Below, one piece after another: positions 1 to 8,063 of a stretch of 51,232 nucleotides of DNA. How positions within the stretch are numbered: the first letter of the stretch is position 1; the number at the start of each line of letters is the position of its first letter. Under the pieces are notes generated by a model. It was not told the DNA's origin. It searched no databases and saw only the letters and a program-made list of their open reading frames with translations. Source of the DNA: Cyanobacteria bacterium REEB417 (GTDB lineage: Bacteria > Cyanobacteriota > Cyanobacteriia > PCC-6307 > Cyanobiaceae); NCBI GenBank assembly GCA_018970945.1, contig JAGWVJ010000010.1:1-51232 (forward strand), read 5' to 3'. Position numbers and translations under genes: made by a program.

Positions 1-834
1 GGAGCGCTTTACAGGGACATCAACGAAACCGGACAAAATCTGGTGCGACTGCTCAACGATCGCCTACAGCATGCAGTCACCGACAAACAGCTGGAAATCG
101 CAGCCCAGATTCAAACGCAGTTCATCACCAAAGAGAAACTCAGCAACCAACATGTTGCCATCGCCGCCGACTTTGACCCCGCCTATGAGATCGGCGCCGA
201 CTGGTTTGATGTGCTGCACCTTGACGGAGTCAGCTACGTGGTGATCGCCGACGTCTGTGACAAGGGCATCCCGTCAGCATTGTTCATGTCGGTGTTTCGC
301 AGCCTGCTGCGCTATTCCCTGGCGAGTGCGGATGAGCAACCGGACCGCGGCATTGCGTCCCGGCTCTGCAGCACGATCTGCCGGGTCAACAACTACATGG
401 CGTGCAATCACGGGGATTCTGCGATTTTCGCCACCATTTTTATCGCCGCCTATGACTATGGATCCCAGCAGTTGGTTTATCTCAACGCCGGCCATGAAAG
501 CCCGTTGATTGTCAGAGCCAATGGAACGCTCGAGCAACTCGAAACAACAGGTCCCATCGTGGGCATCTTCAAGGCGGCCCGCTACACCACGAAGACCACT
601 GCCTTTCAGACCCAGGACCTGCTCTACACCTTCACCGATGGGGTGGTCGACGCACGGTCCAACAGCGGTGAATCCTTTGGAATCGATCGGGTCCACGCTC
701 TGCTCACAAACCTGTCAACTGCCACCAACACCCCTGAGCAGCTGCTGAGCGCCACCCTCAAGGCCCTGCAGGACCATTGCCAGGGGGCTGAACAGTTTGA
801 TGACACCACCCTGCTGATCATGAAAGCGCTGTGA
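1..834 (+). CDS. SpoIIE/PP2C-type serine phosphatase, C-terminal part (5' end outside window)
   Basis: The reading frame is open from base 1, so the gene begins upstream; a GTG at 43 could serve as a start but lies inside a helical linker that continues from the window edge. The 277 visible residues are a PPM/SpoIIE phosphatase domain of the RsbU kind, which dephosphorylates serine or threonine on partner-switching anti-sigma antagonists using Mn or Mg. Visible signatures are GADWFDV near the start (the usual GGDxYD block), IADVCDKGIPSAL, GHESPLIV, the FTDGVVDA block and a final FDDTTLL. Family members usually carry an N-terminal sensor (HAMP, GAF, CHASE or receiver) that would lie outside this window. 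No downstream partner gene is visible. Domain assignment is firm; the signal sensed is unknown. Confidence 0.88.
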   Translation, partial: GALYRDINETGQNLVRLLNDRLQHAVTDKQLEIAAQIQTQFITKEKLSNQHVAIAADFDPAYEIGADWFDVLHLDGVSYVVIADVCDKGIPSALFMSVFRSLLRYSLASADEQPDRGIASRLCSTICRVNNYMACNHGDSAIFATIFIAAYDYGSQQLVYLNAGHESPLIVRANGTLEQLETTGPIVGIFKAARYTTKTTAFQTQDLLYTFTDGVVDARSNSGESFGIDRVHALLTNLSTATNTPEQLLSATLKALQDHCQGAEQFDDTTLLIMKAL

Positions 835-986
835 TGCCTCCAGAGTGAGACGTTCAGGGCCGCGACCAGGAGGGTCAGCGCTGGTGGCCATGGTGATGAA
901 CGGTCACAGCCCTGGGCGAGAGCGACAGGTCGTGGCACCTTGGCATCACACCGCTCCAGACACCCGCGGGCGCAGGCCGGTCTGCC

Positions 987-1529
987 ATGGACATCGACAC
1001 CTGGGTCGATCTGGCCACGGCCTACCTGTTCGGCCTCCGGCTGACCACCGGCGTCGTGGGCACGGTGCTGGTGGTGCTGGGCTGCGAAGACCTGCTGATC
1101 GACCTGATCAACTACCGGCGTGTCCCCGGTGCCATCTCGATCGTCGCCAGCCCGATCGGCGCCGTGCGCCCAGACGCCTTCCTCAACAACGATCTGGTCA
1201 CAACATCACAAACCCTCGCCAGAAACTACCGGGAACGCCATCTTGATCCGATCGGGCTGAGCGCGGGTTATCCCGGCCTCGTTGCGCTGAAGCGACAGGC
1301 CATCGGCAACCACACCCAGGCCGATGTCAACAACCCCCAGCCGATCGACTTCTGGTCGCCCAACACGTTCAACTACGCCGTGTTGGATGTCAACGCGGGC
1401 GGCCAACTGACTGTGTCGCTGCGGGGCCTCGAGGCCAGCAAGGCCAACACGGGCTCCACCTGGCAACCGATCGGCTCCCCGGATGCCGTGGGTGAGATCC
1501 TGAGCTTCACGCTCAATCCGCTGGCCTGA
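987..1529 (+). CDS. Probable chimeric remnant: glycosyltransferase-like N-terminus joined to PhoD-like C-terminus
   Basis: Open frame of 180 codons starting at ATG 987. The first 45 or so residues hold a hydrophobic helix followed by EDLLIDLINYRR, which resembles the N-terminus of NrfB-like family 2 glycosyltransferases (typical DDLFIDL motif). From about residue 50 the character changes: SPIGAVRPDAF, a soluble stretch, then FNYAVLDVNAGGQLTVSLRG and a closing ILSFTLNP. That resembles the C-terminal end of PhoD-like alkaline phosphatases. Neither domain is complete and no catalytic residues of either family remain. I infer an in-frame fusion left by a deletion; it may be expressed or may be a pseudogene. 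An unknown genuine small protein is the alternative. The 152 bases between this gene and the upstream phosphatase show nothing recognisable. Confidence 0.5.
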   Translation: MDIDTWVDLATAYLFGLRLTTGVVGTVLVVLGCEDLLIDLINYRRVPGAISIVASPIGAVRPDAFLNNDLVTTSQTLARNYRERHLDPIGLSAGYPGLVALKRQAIGNHTQADVNNPQPIDFWSPNTFNYAVLDVNAGGQLTVSLRGLEASKANTGSTWQPIGSPDAVGEILSFTLNPLA

Positions 1530-1541
1530 GCGGCTCAGGCC
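1523..1541. terminator. Near-perfect palindrome at convergent stop codons, candidate bidirectional terminator
   Basis: GGCCTGAGC and its exact reverse complement GCTCAGGCC are separated by one G. The left arm contains the TGA of the plus-strand gene (1527-1529) and the right arm contains the TGA of uvrB (1535-1537 read on the minus strand). There is no clear T tract on either side, so efficient intrinsic termination is uncertain. Confidence 0.4.
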
Positions 1542-3544
1542 TTCCCCACCAGCTGCTGGCGCAGGGTCTTGATGCGGTCGCGCAGGTTGGCGGCCTCCTC
1601 GAACTCCAGGTTCTTGGCGGCGGCTTTCATCTTGTCCTCCAGCTGCTGAATCAGCTCGGGCAGGGCGTCTAGCGGCACGTCGTGGTGCACCGCCTGCGCG
1701 ACCGCCTCCTCCAGCTGCTCGTCATTGAGCCGGCGCGACACCTCCAGAAAGGCCAGGATCGCGTTACCCGCCCGTTTGCCCGCCGGGGTGGGGGTGATGC
1801 CATTGGCCACGTTGTAGGCCTGCTGAATCGCGCGGCGCCGCTCGGTCTCATGGATCGCCTTGGCCATGCTGTCGGTGAGGTTGTCGGCGTAGAGCAGCGC
1901 CACCCCCTCGATGTGACGGGCGGCCCGACCGATGGTCTGGATCAACGAGCGCTCGGCCCGCAGGAAGCCCTCCTTGTCGGCATCGAGGATCGCCACCAGC
2001 GACACCTCGGGCAGATCGAGCCCTTCGCGCAGCAGGTTGACGCCCACCAGCACGTCGTAGGCACCGTTGCGCAGATCCTGGATGATCTCGATCCGCTCGA
2101 TCGAATGGATCTCGGAGTGCAGGTAGCGCACCCGCACGCCGTTCTCGGCCAGGTAGTCGGTCAGGTCCTCGGCCATGCGCTTGGTGAGGGTCGTCACCAG
2201 CACCCGCTCCTGTTTGTCGGCCCGCACCCGGATCTCTCCCAGCAGGTCGTCGACCTGGCCGTCAGTGGGACGCACCTCGACGATCGGATCGAGCACGCCG
2301 GTGGGGCGGATCACCTGCTCCACCACCTGCCCGTGGCTCTGCTCCAGCTCCCAGTTGCCGGGGGTGGCGCTGACAAAGATCGTCTGACGCGCCTTCTGCC
2401 AGAACTCCTCACCCTTGAGCGGGCGGTTGTCAGCGGCACTGGGCAGGCGGAAACCGTGCTCGATCAGCACCTGCTTGCGCGACTGGTCGCCGTTGTACAT
2501 GGCCTGCAGCTGGCTGCAGGTGACGTGCGATTCATCGACCACCAGCAGCCAGTCGTCGGGAAAGTAATCGATCAGGCATTCGGGCGGGGTGCCCGCTTCG
2601 CGGCCGGCCAGGTGGCGGGCATAGTTCTCAACGCCGTTGCAGTAGCCCACCTGCTCGAGCATCTCGAGGTCGTAGGTGGTGCGCTGCTCCAGCCGCTGGG
2701 CCTCCAGCAGGCGCCCCTGGCTGTTGAGCAGGTCAAGCCGCTCACGCAGCTCGGCGCGGATCGCCTTGATCGCCTCAGCCAGGCGCTCCTTGGGGGTGAC
2801 GAAGTGTTTGGCCGGGTAGATGTTGATCGCATCCAGACTCTGCAGGATCTCGCCGGTGGTGGGATCGACGTAGCGGATCGCCTCGATCTCGTCACCGAAC
2901 AGCTCGATGCGCACCAGGCGGTCCTCGTAGGCCGGGCCGATCTCGAGCACGTCGCCCCGCACGCGGAAGCGGCCGCGGGCGATCTCGATGTCGTTGCGGG
3001 AGTACTGGTTGTTGACCAGCTCCCGCAGCGACCCGCGCAGGTTGAGGGTCTCGCCCACCTTGAACTTGACCGCCGCCTTGAGGTACTCGCTGGGAATGCC
3101 GAGGCCGTAGATGCAGCTGATCGAGGCGACCACGATCACATCGCGCCGTTCAAACAGCGAACGGGTCGCCGAGTGGCGCAGCATGTCGATCTCTTCGTTG
3201 ATCGACGCGGTCTTGGCGATGTAGGTGTCGGAGACGGGCACATACGCCTCCGGCTGGTAGTAGTCGTAATAGCTGATGAAATACTCAACGGCGTTGTTGG
3301 GGAAGAACTCCCGCAGCTCGTTGCACAGCTGGGCCGCCAGGGTCTTGTTGTGGGCCAGCACCAGCGCCGGACGCCCGGTCTGGGCGATCACATTGGCGAT
3401 CGTGAAGGTTTTGCCGGTGCCCGTGGCCCCAAGCAGGGTCTGGTAGCGCTCGCCCCCGTTGACACCCGCCACAAGGCCCTTGATGGCCCCGGGCTGGTCG
3501 CCCTTGGGCTCGTACGGGGCCTGCAGCTGGTAGGGATTCACCAT
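1535..3544 (-). CDS. uvrB: UvrABC excinuclease subunit B
   Basis: Damage-recognition helicase subunit of nucleotide excision repair: UvrA2-UvrB scans DNA, UvrB clamps the lesion and UvrC then cuts on both sides. The 669-residue length is normal. Walker A GATGTGKT is at residues 39-46, the lesion-clamping beta-hairpin is visible as [11 protein letters not shown] near residue 95, DESH of motif II is present, and motif VI appears as QTIGRAARH. The C-terminal UVR helix pair that contacts UvrC is present ([16 protein letters not shown]). The gene lies 30 bases downstream of ycf23 on the same strand and may be cotranscribed with it. It ends 5 bases from the convergent chimeric gene. Confidence 0.98.
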   Translation of the reverse strand: MVNPYQLQAPYEPKGDQPGAIKGLVAGVNGGERYQTLLGATGTGKTFTIANVIAQTGRPALVLAHNKTLAAQLCNELREFFPNNAVEYFISYYDYYQPEAYVPVSDTYIAKTASINEEIDMLRHSATRSLFERRDVIVVASISCIYGLGIPSEYLKAAVKFKVGETLNLRGSLRELVNNQYSRNDIEIARGRFRVRGDVLEIGPAYEDRLVRIELFGDEIEAIRYVDPTTGEILQSLDAINIYPAKHFVTPKERLAEAIKAIRAELRERLDLLNSQGRLLEAQRLEQRTTYDLEMLEQVGYCNGVENYARHLAGREAGTPPECLIDYFPDDWLLVVDESHVTCSQLQAMYNGDQSRKQVLIEHGFRLPSAADNRPLKGEEFWQKARQTIFVSATPGNWELEQSHGQVVEQVIRPTGVLDPIVEVRPTDGQVDDLLGEIRVRADKQERVLVTTLTKRMAEDLTDYLAENGVRVRYLHSEIHSIERIEIIQDLRNGAYDVLVGVNLLREGLDLPEVSLVAILDADKEGFLRAERSLIQTIGRAARHIEGVALLYADNLTDSMAKAIHETERRRAIQQAYNVANGITPTPAGKRAGNAILAFLEVSRRLNDEQLEEAVAQAVHHDVPLDALPELIQQLEDKMKAAAKNLEFEEAANLRDRIKTLRQQLVGKA

Positions 3545-3574
3545 CAGCCCATTCTCGGGCAGGCGGCGCAGTGA

Positions 3575-4333
3575 TCAGACCACGGCTTTCACGGTGTTGC
3601 CCAGGGCCTCACGCAGGCTGCGCACCACCGCCACCATGGCCAGCTCGTCGCTGAGCCTGTTCACGGCCGAACCGACGCCGACGCCGCTGGCGCCGGCGGC
3701 GATGGCCAGCGGCAGGGTCACGGCCGACAGACCCGAAGCGCACAGCACGGGCAGGCCCACGGCGCGGCTGATGCCATGGGCAGCCGCCAGGGTGGGGGCG
3801 GCCTTCTCAATCAGGCCCAGGTTGCCGGCACTGAACGGCCTGGCACTGGTGCCGCCCTCGGTCTGGATCAGGTCGGCGCCGGCGACCACCAGCTCGGCGG
3901 CCAGCTGCTCCTGCTGGTCGAAGGGCAGCACGTGGGGCACGGTGACACTCAGCACCACCTGGGGCAGCAGGGCGCGGGTGCGGCGGGTGAGCGCGAGCAC
4001 CGCGTCGGCACCGAAGACGATGCCCTGGGGATAGAAGCTGTCGAAGTTGCCGATCTCGACCATGGCGGCACCGGCAGCCACAGCCGCCACAAACAGCTCG
4101 GGCTCCACGGCGCTGACGCACACCGGCAGCCCGGGGGCCACCTCGCGCACCAGGCGCACCAGCGCGGCGTCGCAGGCGATGTCGATCAGGTCGGCACCAC
4201 CGGCTGCGGCGGCCCGGGCCACCCGGGCCACACTGGAGGCGTCAAAATTGTTCAGACCGGCGATCACCTTGAGGGCGCGGCGCTCGGCCAGGGCGGCCTG
4301 CAGGGCGGTGGGCAGGCTGGACAGACGCGACAT
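3575..4333 (-). CDS. ycf23: Ycf23 / DUF561 family protein
   Basis: 252 residues forming a predicted TIM-barrel of the DUF561 (Ycf23) family, found in cyanobacteria and plastid genomes of red-lineage algae. Visible blocks include KVIAGLNNFD near the N-terminus, GADLIDIACD, VEIGNFDSFY and C-terminal GASGVGVGSAVNRL. The last resembles the phosphate-binding loop of FMN or phosphosugar barrels such as thiazole synthase. The function is not established; a role in photosynthetic metabolism or its regulation has been suggested only from distribution. The ATG at 4333 overlaps the divergent tilS ATG at a CATG palindrome, and an open frame extends upstream but is antisense to tilS. UvrB follows 30 bases downstream on the same strand. 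Confidence 0.9.
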   Translation of the reverse strand: MSRLSSLPTALQAALAERRALKVIAGLNNFDASSVARVARAAAAGGADLIDIACDAALVRLVREVAPGLPVCVSAVEPELFVAAVAAGAAMVEIGNFDSFYPQGIVFGADAVLALTRRTRALLPQVVLSVTVPHVLPFDQQEQLAAELVVAGADLIQTEGGTSARPFSAGNLGLIEKAAPTLAAAHGISRAVGLPVLCASGLSAVTLPLAIAAGASGVGVGSAVNRLSDELAMVAVVRSLREALGNTVKAVV

Positions 4334-5366
4334 GGACCAAGCTGAACGTGATGGTGTGATTCTCCCACCCCAGGCCACAGCCTGGAGCCGCGAGCACCTG
4401 CGCCTGCACCGGTCTCTGCAGCGCCAGCCGGCGCTGCTGCCCCAGGGTGCAGCCCTGCTGCTGGCCGTCTCGGGCGGCCAGGACTCGATGGCCCTGCTGG
4501 GGCTGCTGCTGGGGCTGCAGCGCCTGCATGGCTGGCGGCTGGTGCTGTGGCATGGCGACCACGGCTGGCGCGACGCGTCGGCCCGGCAGGCCGCCGAACT
4601 GGTCCGCTGGTGTGCCCAGCGCGGACTGATGGTCATCAGCGATAGGGACTCCGGCGAGTCGGCAGCCAGCGAAGCCGGGGCCCGCGCCTGGCGGTACCAG
4701 CGGCTGCTGCAGCGGGCCCGGGAGCAGGGCTGCAGCCATGTGGTCACCGGCCACACCGCCAGCGACCGCGCCGAGACCCTGCTGCTGCACCTGGCGCGGG
4801 GCAGCCACCGCCGCGGCCTGGCCAGCCTGCGGACCCAGCGGTCCCTGGGCGATGGCGTGGCGCTGAGCCGGCCGTTGCTGCTGTTCAGCCGCAGCGAAAC
4901 AGCCCAGATCTGCCGCGATCTGGACCTGCCGATCTGGCTGGATGCCAGCAACAGCGACCGGCGCTTCAGCCGCAACCGCCTGCGCCACGAGGTGCTGCCC
5001 GTGCTCGAGCAGCTCCACCCCGGCGCAGCGCGGCGCCTCAGCGGCACGGCCGAACGGCTGAGCCGCGAGCACGAGGTTCAGCTCGAATGGCAGCGCATCG
5101 CCCTGCAGTGGCTGGCCAGCGGCGAGGGCGACGGGCTCGATCGCCAGCGCCTGAACACGCTGCAGCCCGTGAACCGGGCGGCGGTGCTGCACCTCTGGCT
5201 CAGCACCACGACCGGGCGCCCGTGCCAGGCGCGCCAGCTCGAAGACCTGCTGGCCCATCTGGGGCCGGGCCATGGGCCCGGTCAGTGGGACCTGGGGGGC
5301 GGTTGGCAGCTGCACTGGGACCGCTCCAGACTTGTGCTGATGCCGCCCGCAGAACCCGCCCCATGA
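4332..5366 (+). CDS. tilS: tRNA(Ile)-lysidine synthase
   Basis: ATP-dependent ligase that attaches lysine to C34 of tRNA-Ile(CAU), changing its decoding from AUG to AUA. The 344 residues contain the PP-loop SGGQDS at 47-52, a WHGDHGWR segment, TGHTASDRAETLLLHL and DASNSDRRFSRNRLRHEVLP, all standard for TilS. The ATG at 4332 is the first in-frame start but overlaps the ycf23 start and lacks a clear ribosome site; GTG 4353 (residue 8) would also keep the whole domain. The stop overlaps the next start as ATGA, suggesting translational coupling to the TPR-like gene. Confidence 0.95.
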   Translation: MDQAERDGVILPPQATAWSREHLRLHRSLQRQPALLPQGAALLLAVSGGQDSMALLGLLLGLQRLHGWRLVLWHGDHGWRDASARQAAELVRWCAQRGLMVISDRDSGESAASEAGARAWRYQRLLQRAREQGCSHVVTGHTASDRAETLLLHLARGSHRRGLASLRTQRSLGDGVALSRPLLLFSRSETAQICRDLDLPIWLDASNSDRRFSRNRLRHEVLPVLEQLHPGAARRLSGTAERLSREHEVQLEWQRIALQWLASGEGDGLDRQRLNTLQPVNRAAVLHLWLSTTTGRPCQARQLEDLLAHLGPGHGPGQWDLGGGWQLHWDRSRLVLMPPAEPAP

Positions 5367-5977
5367 GCGACGCCCTGCAGGATCGCTACGCAGCCGTCGA
5401 ACGGCTCTATGGCCAGGGGCAGTGGGAACAGGTGCTGCAGACCAGCGCAGCCCTGCTGGGCGATCTGCCCAAGCAGCCTGGTGAATCGTTGCGCACCCGC
5501 CTGCTGCTGCTGCAGGCCCACGCCCACCTGCATGGGCTGGGCCAGATCGACAGCGCAGCGGCGCTGTACCACCAGGTGCTCGAAGAGCAGCCCGAACCGC
5601 TGCTGCAGGCGATCGCCCAGCGGGAACTGGCCCGTTGCCACGGGGCCCCGAAGGCAGCGCCGCCGGGCCCGGCGTTTCCGTTTGTGGCTGAGGCCATTGG
5701 CACACCGGCACCCGACCAGGCCGCCAGCGCCATGCCCTGGCTTGAGGCCCTGGCACCCCAGACGCCGGTCGACGTGGTCGAGGAGCCCGAGCAGATCGCC
5801 GTGCTGCAGGCCGGGTCCCACCAGGACGAACCGCTCGATCTGGAGCCTGTTCCGCAACCCCAGCCGGAGCCTGAACCCACCGCGCCGATCCCAGCTGCGC
5901 CCCGCTGGAGCCCCGCCGATGAGGCGGAGCTGGCCAAAGGCATGCTGCTGGTCGTGCTGGGCTCAGCCGGCGGCTGA
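5363..5977 (+). CDS. Uncharacterised TPR-like protein coupled to tilS
   Basis: 204 residues. The N-terminal 100 or so are helical with TPR-like spacing: YAAVERLYGQGQWEQVLQ, then LLLLQAHAHLHGLGQIDSAA, then ALYHQVLEEQPEPLLQAIA. The middle is a proline- and acid-rich linker ending in alternating Pro-Gln/Pro-Glu pairs, and the C-terminus has a short acidic helix followed by a hydrophobic KGMLLVVLGSA. No catalytic residues are evident. The start overlaps the tilS stop (ATGA). The 3' end overlaps the convergent RNase J gene by 15 bases. I recognise no named family; it is likely a cyanobacterial accessory protein using TPR-type contacts. Confidence 0.8.
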   Translation: MSDALQDRYAAVERLYGQGQWEQVLQTSAALLGDLPKQPGESLRTRLLLLQAHAHLHGLGQIDSAAALYHQVLEEQPEPLLQAIAQRELARCHGAPKAAPPGPAFPFVAEAIGTPAPDQAASAMPWLEALAPQTPVDVVEEPEQIAVLQAGSHQDEPLDLEPVPQPQPEPEPTAPIPAAPRWSPADEAELAKGMLLVVLGSAGG

Positions 5978-7963
5978 GCGGCGGCGGCGGGTGCGGCCGG
6001 CCAGCTCGGGTTCAGGTTCCGGGGTGCGGGCGGTCGTCGGAGCCGCCTGCTGGACCTGGGCCTGCGCGGGTGCCTGCTGGGCCTTCACCGGGGCAGCCTG
6101 GGGCTGGCGGGGGGCATCGCGGCGGCCGTTGCGGGGTGCGGGCCGGTTGTCGGGCTCTGCGTCGGCACGCCCCTTGTAGGCGGGGGTGCCGGCGGGGGCC
6201 GGCTGCACGAGGCAGATGATCAGCGGCTCGACCTGCAGCTCGCGGCGCAGGCGGCGCTGCAGACCCAGCTCCACCTCGCGCTGCACGCCCACCCAGTCGA
6301 CATCGGGGGTCTTGCCGCCGGTGTTGCGGCTCAGCTGGCTCCAGCGGTTCTCGAGCACCCAGGTGATCTCACGCTCGGCCCAGAGCGACAGCTTGCGGGC
6401 ATCGGCGGTGGTGACCACACCACGCAGATTGGCCCGGGGCGGGGCGGCCATGACCCCGTCGGTGCTGATCACCGCCAGCAGGGTGATGACGCCGTCCTCG
6501 GCGAGCTGCTGACGCTCCTTGAGCACGCGCGCATCGACGATGCCATTGCGGGAAGCGTCGAGCAGCTCGATGCCGGCCTTGACCGGATCCCCCTTCCTGA
6601 TCGAATCGGCGGTGAGCTCGACCACATCACCGTTGTCGATGATCAGGATGTTGTCGGCGGGCACGCCCATCGACTGGGCCGTCTTGCTGTGGCACACGAG
6701 CATGCGGTGCTCACCGTGCACCGGCACGAAGTACTTGGGCTTGGTGAGGGCCAGCATCAGCTTCTGGTCCTCCTGGAAACCATGGCCTGAGACGTGGATG
6801 CCCTCGCCTTTGCCGTAGATCACCTTGGCGCCCAGCATCATCAGCCGGTCGATGGTGTTGACGACCGAAATGGTGTTGCCCGGAATCGGGCTGGCCGAAA
6901 AGATGATCGTGTCCGACGACTTGACCTGGACCTGGGGGTGCTCGCCGCGGGAGATGCGGCTCAGGGCCGCCAGCGGCTCACCCTGGCTGCCGGTCATCAG
7001 CAGCAGGGTCTCGCGGTCGGGCAGATCGCGGATCTGCTTGATCGGCACGAACAGGTCATCGGGGGCGCGCATGTAACCGAGTTCACGCGCCTTGGCGATC
7101 ACGTTGAGCATCGAGCGACCCAGGAGGCTGACCTTGCGGCCGTTCTTGAGCGCCAGCTCCAGGATCATCGCGACGCGATGGATCGAACTGGCGAAGGTGG
7201 TGATGATCACGCGCCCCTCGGCCTGGGCGATGTGGCGATCCAGGCAGGGAAACACCGAACGCTCGGGCGGGCAGAAGCCCGGCACCTCGGCGTTGGTCGA
7301 GTCGCTGAACAGGCACAGCACTCCCTGCTCACCGTGGTGGGCCAGACGGGCCAGGTCAAAGTGCTCACCATCGACGGGTGTGTGGTCGAACTTGAAATCA
7401 CCGGTGAAGATGATCGTTCCCACCGGCGTGGTGATGGCCAGCGAATAGCTGTCGGCCATCGAGTGGGTGTTGCGGATGAACTCCACCGAAAAGTGCTGCC
7501 CGACCTTGACCACATCGCGGGGGGCGACCGTCTGCAGCACGGTGCGATCCATCACGCCGGCCTCTTCCATCTTGCCGGTGAGCATCGCCAGGGCCAGACG
7601 GGGCCCGTAGATGACCGGGATGTTGAAGTTCTTGAGGTGGTGGGAAATACCACCGATGTGGTCTTCGTGACCGTGGGTCACGATCATGCCGCGGATGCGC
7701 TTCTGGTTTTCCTTCAGATAGCTGGTGTCAGGCATGACGACATTGACGCCATGCATGCCATCACTGGGGAAGGCCAGACCGGCATCCACCAGCATGATGT
7801 CGTCGCCATATTCGAACACGCAGGTGTTCTTGCCGATCTCGTGCAGGCCACCCAGGGGAATCACACGCAGCGCCGCCTTCCTGGCCGCTGATTGTCCATT
7901 CACACCATTGGATCCGTTATTGCCGTTGTCGCCTCTGTGGCCGTTGCCGTTGAAACTGGTCAT
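5963..7963 (-). CDS. rnj: Ribonuclease J
   Basis: Metallo-beta-lactamase/beta-CASP ribonuclease with endonuclease and 5'-to-3' exonuclease activity in mRNA decay and rRNA maturation. The signature HGHEDH is at residues 97-102, followed by TGDFKFD, FSDSTN, the beta-CASP block TGSQGEPLAALSRI and the C-terminal HGE/HVSGHG motifs. The 666-residue length exceeds the usual 555 or so. Two extensions account for this: an Asn/Gly-rich N-terminus (residues 4-24) and a proline/alanine/glutamine-rich disordered C-terminal tail ending GRTRRRRSAAG. That arginine cluster resembles the PNPase-binding peptide known at the C-terminus of cyanobacterial RNase E. It lies downstream of asd and dapA on the same strand, separated by an AT-rich repeat. 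Confidence 0.97.
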   Translation of the reverse strand: MTSFNGNGHRGDNGNNGSNGVNGQSAARKAALRVIPLGGLHEIGKNTCVFEYGDDIMLVDAGLAFPSDGMHGVNVVMPDTSYLKENQKRIRGMIVTHGHEDHIGGISHHLKNFNIPVIYGPRLALAMLTGKMEEAGVMDRTVLQTVAPRDVVKVGQHFSVEFIRNTHSMADSYSLAITTPVGTIIFTGDFKFDHTPVDGEHFDLARLAHHGEQGVLCLFSDSTNAEVPGFCPPERSVFPCLDRHIAQAEGRVIITTFASSIHRVAMILELALKNGRKVSLLGRSMLNVIAKARELGYMRAPDDLFVPIKQIRDLPDRETLLLMTGSQGEPLAALSRISRGEHPQVQVKSSDTIIFSASPIPGNTISVVNTIDRLMMLGAKVIYGKGEGIHVSGHGFQEDQKLMLALTKPKYFVPVHGEHRMLVCHSKTAQSMGVPADNILIIDNGDVVELTADSIRKGDPVKAGIELLDASRNGIVDARVLKERQQLAEDGVITLLAVISTDGVMAAPPRANLRGVVTTADARKLSLWAEREITWVLENRWSQLSRNTGGKTPDVDWVGVQREVELGLQRRLRRELQVEPLIICLVQPAPAGTPAYKGRADAEPDNRPAPRNGRRDAPRQPQAAPVKAQQAPAQAQVQQAAPTTARTPEPEPELAGRTRRRRSAAG

Positions 7964-8010
7964 GAAGATTGCAGAACGTCGTTGAGTTGAGCTGGTTGAA
8001 ATGGCCTTGA

Positions 8011-8050
8011 ACTTGAATTGACTTGAATTGAATTGACTTGAATTGACTCG
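8011..8050. repeat. 10-bp tandem repeat, AT-rich island upstream of rnj
   Basis: ACTTGAATTG occurs at 8011-8020, 8021-8030 and 8036-8045, with a half unit AATTG between the second and third copies and a degenerate ACTCG after. It sits between the dapA stop and the rnj start and is strikingly AT-rich in a GC-rich setting. In the minus-strand transcript it would be an unstructured leader of UUCAAGU-type units. Related TTGA words extend back to about 7982. Confidence 0.85.
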
Positions 8051-8063
8051 AACAGCCTTGGCG

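Noticed and set aside
1682-3574. 630-codon open frame on the plus strand antisense to uvrB
   Set aside because: Composition is that of the complement of a GC-rich coding sequence (Leu/Val/His/Gly/Gln-rich, no domain), and uvrB on the other strand is complete.
5609-5616. HIP1-type octamer GCGATCGC; further copies at 14255, 17104, 27918, 30283 and 47877
   Set aside because: Six copies were noticed in 51 kb, far fewer than in HIP1-rich beta-cyanobacteria, and codon use in GC-rich genes can account for many of them.
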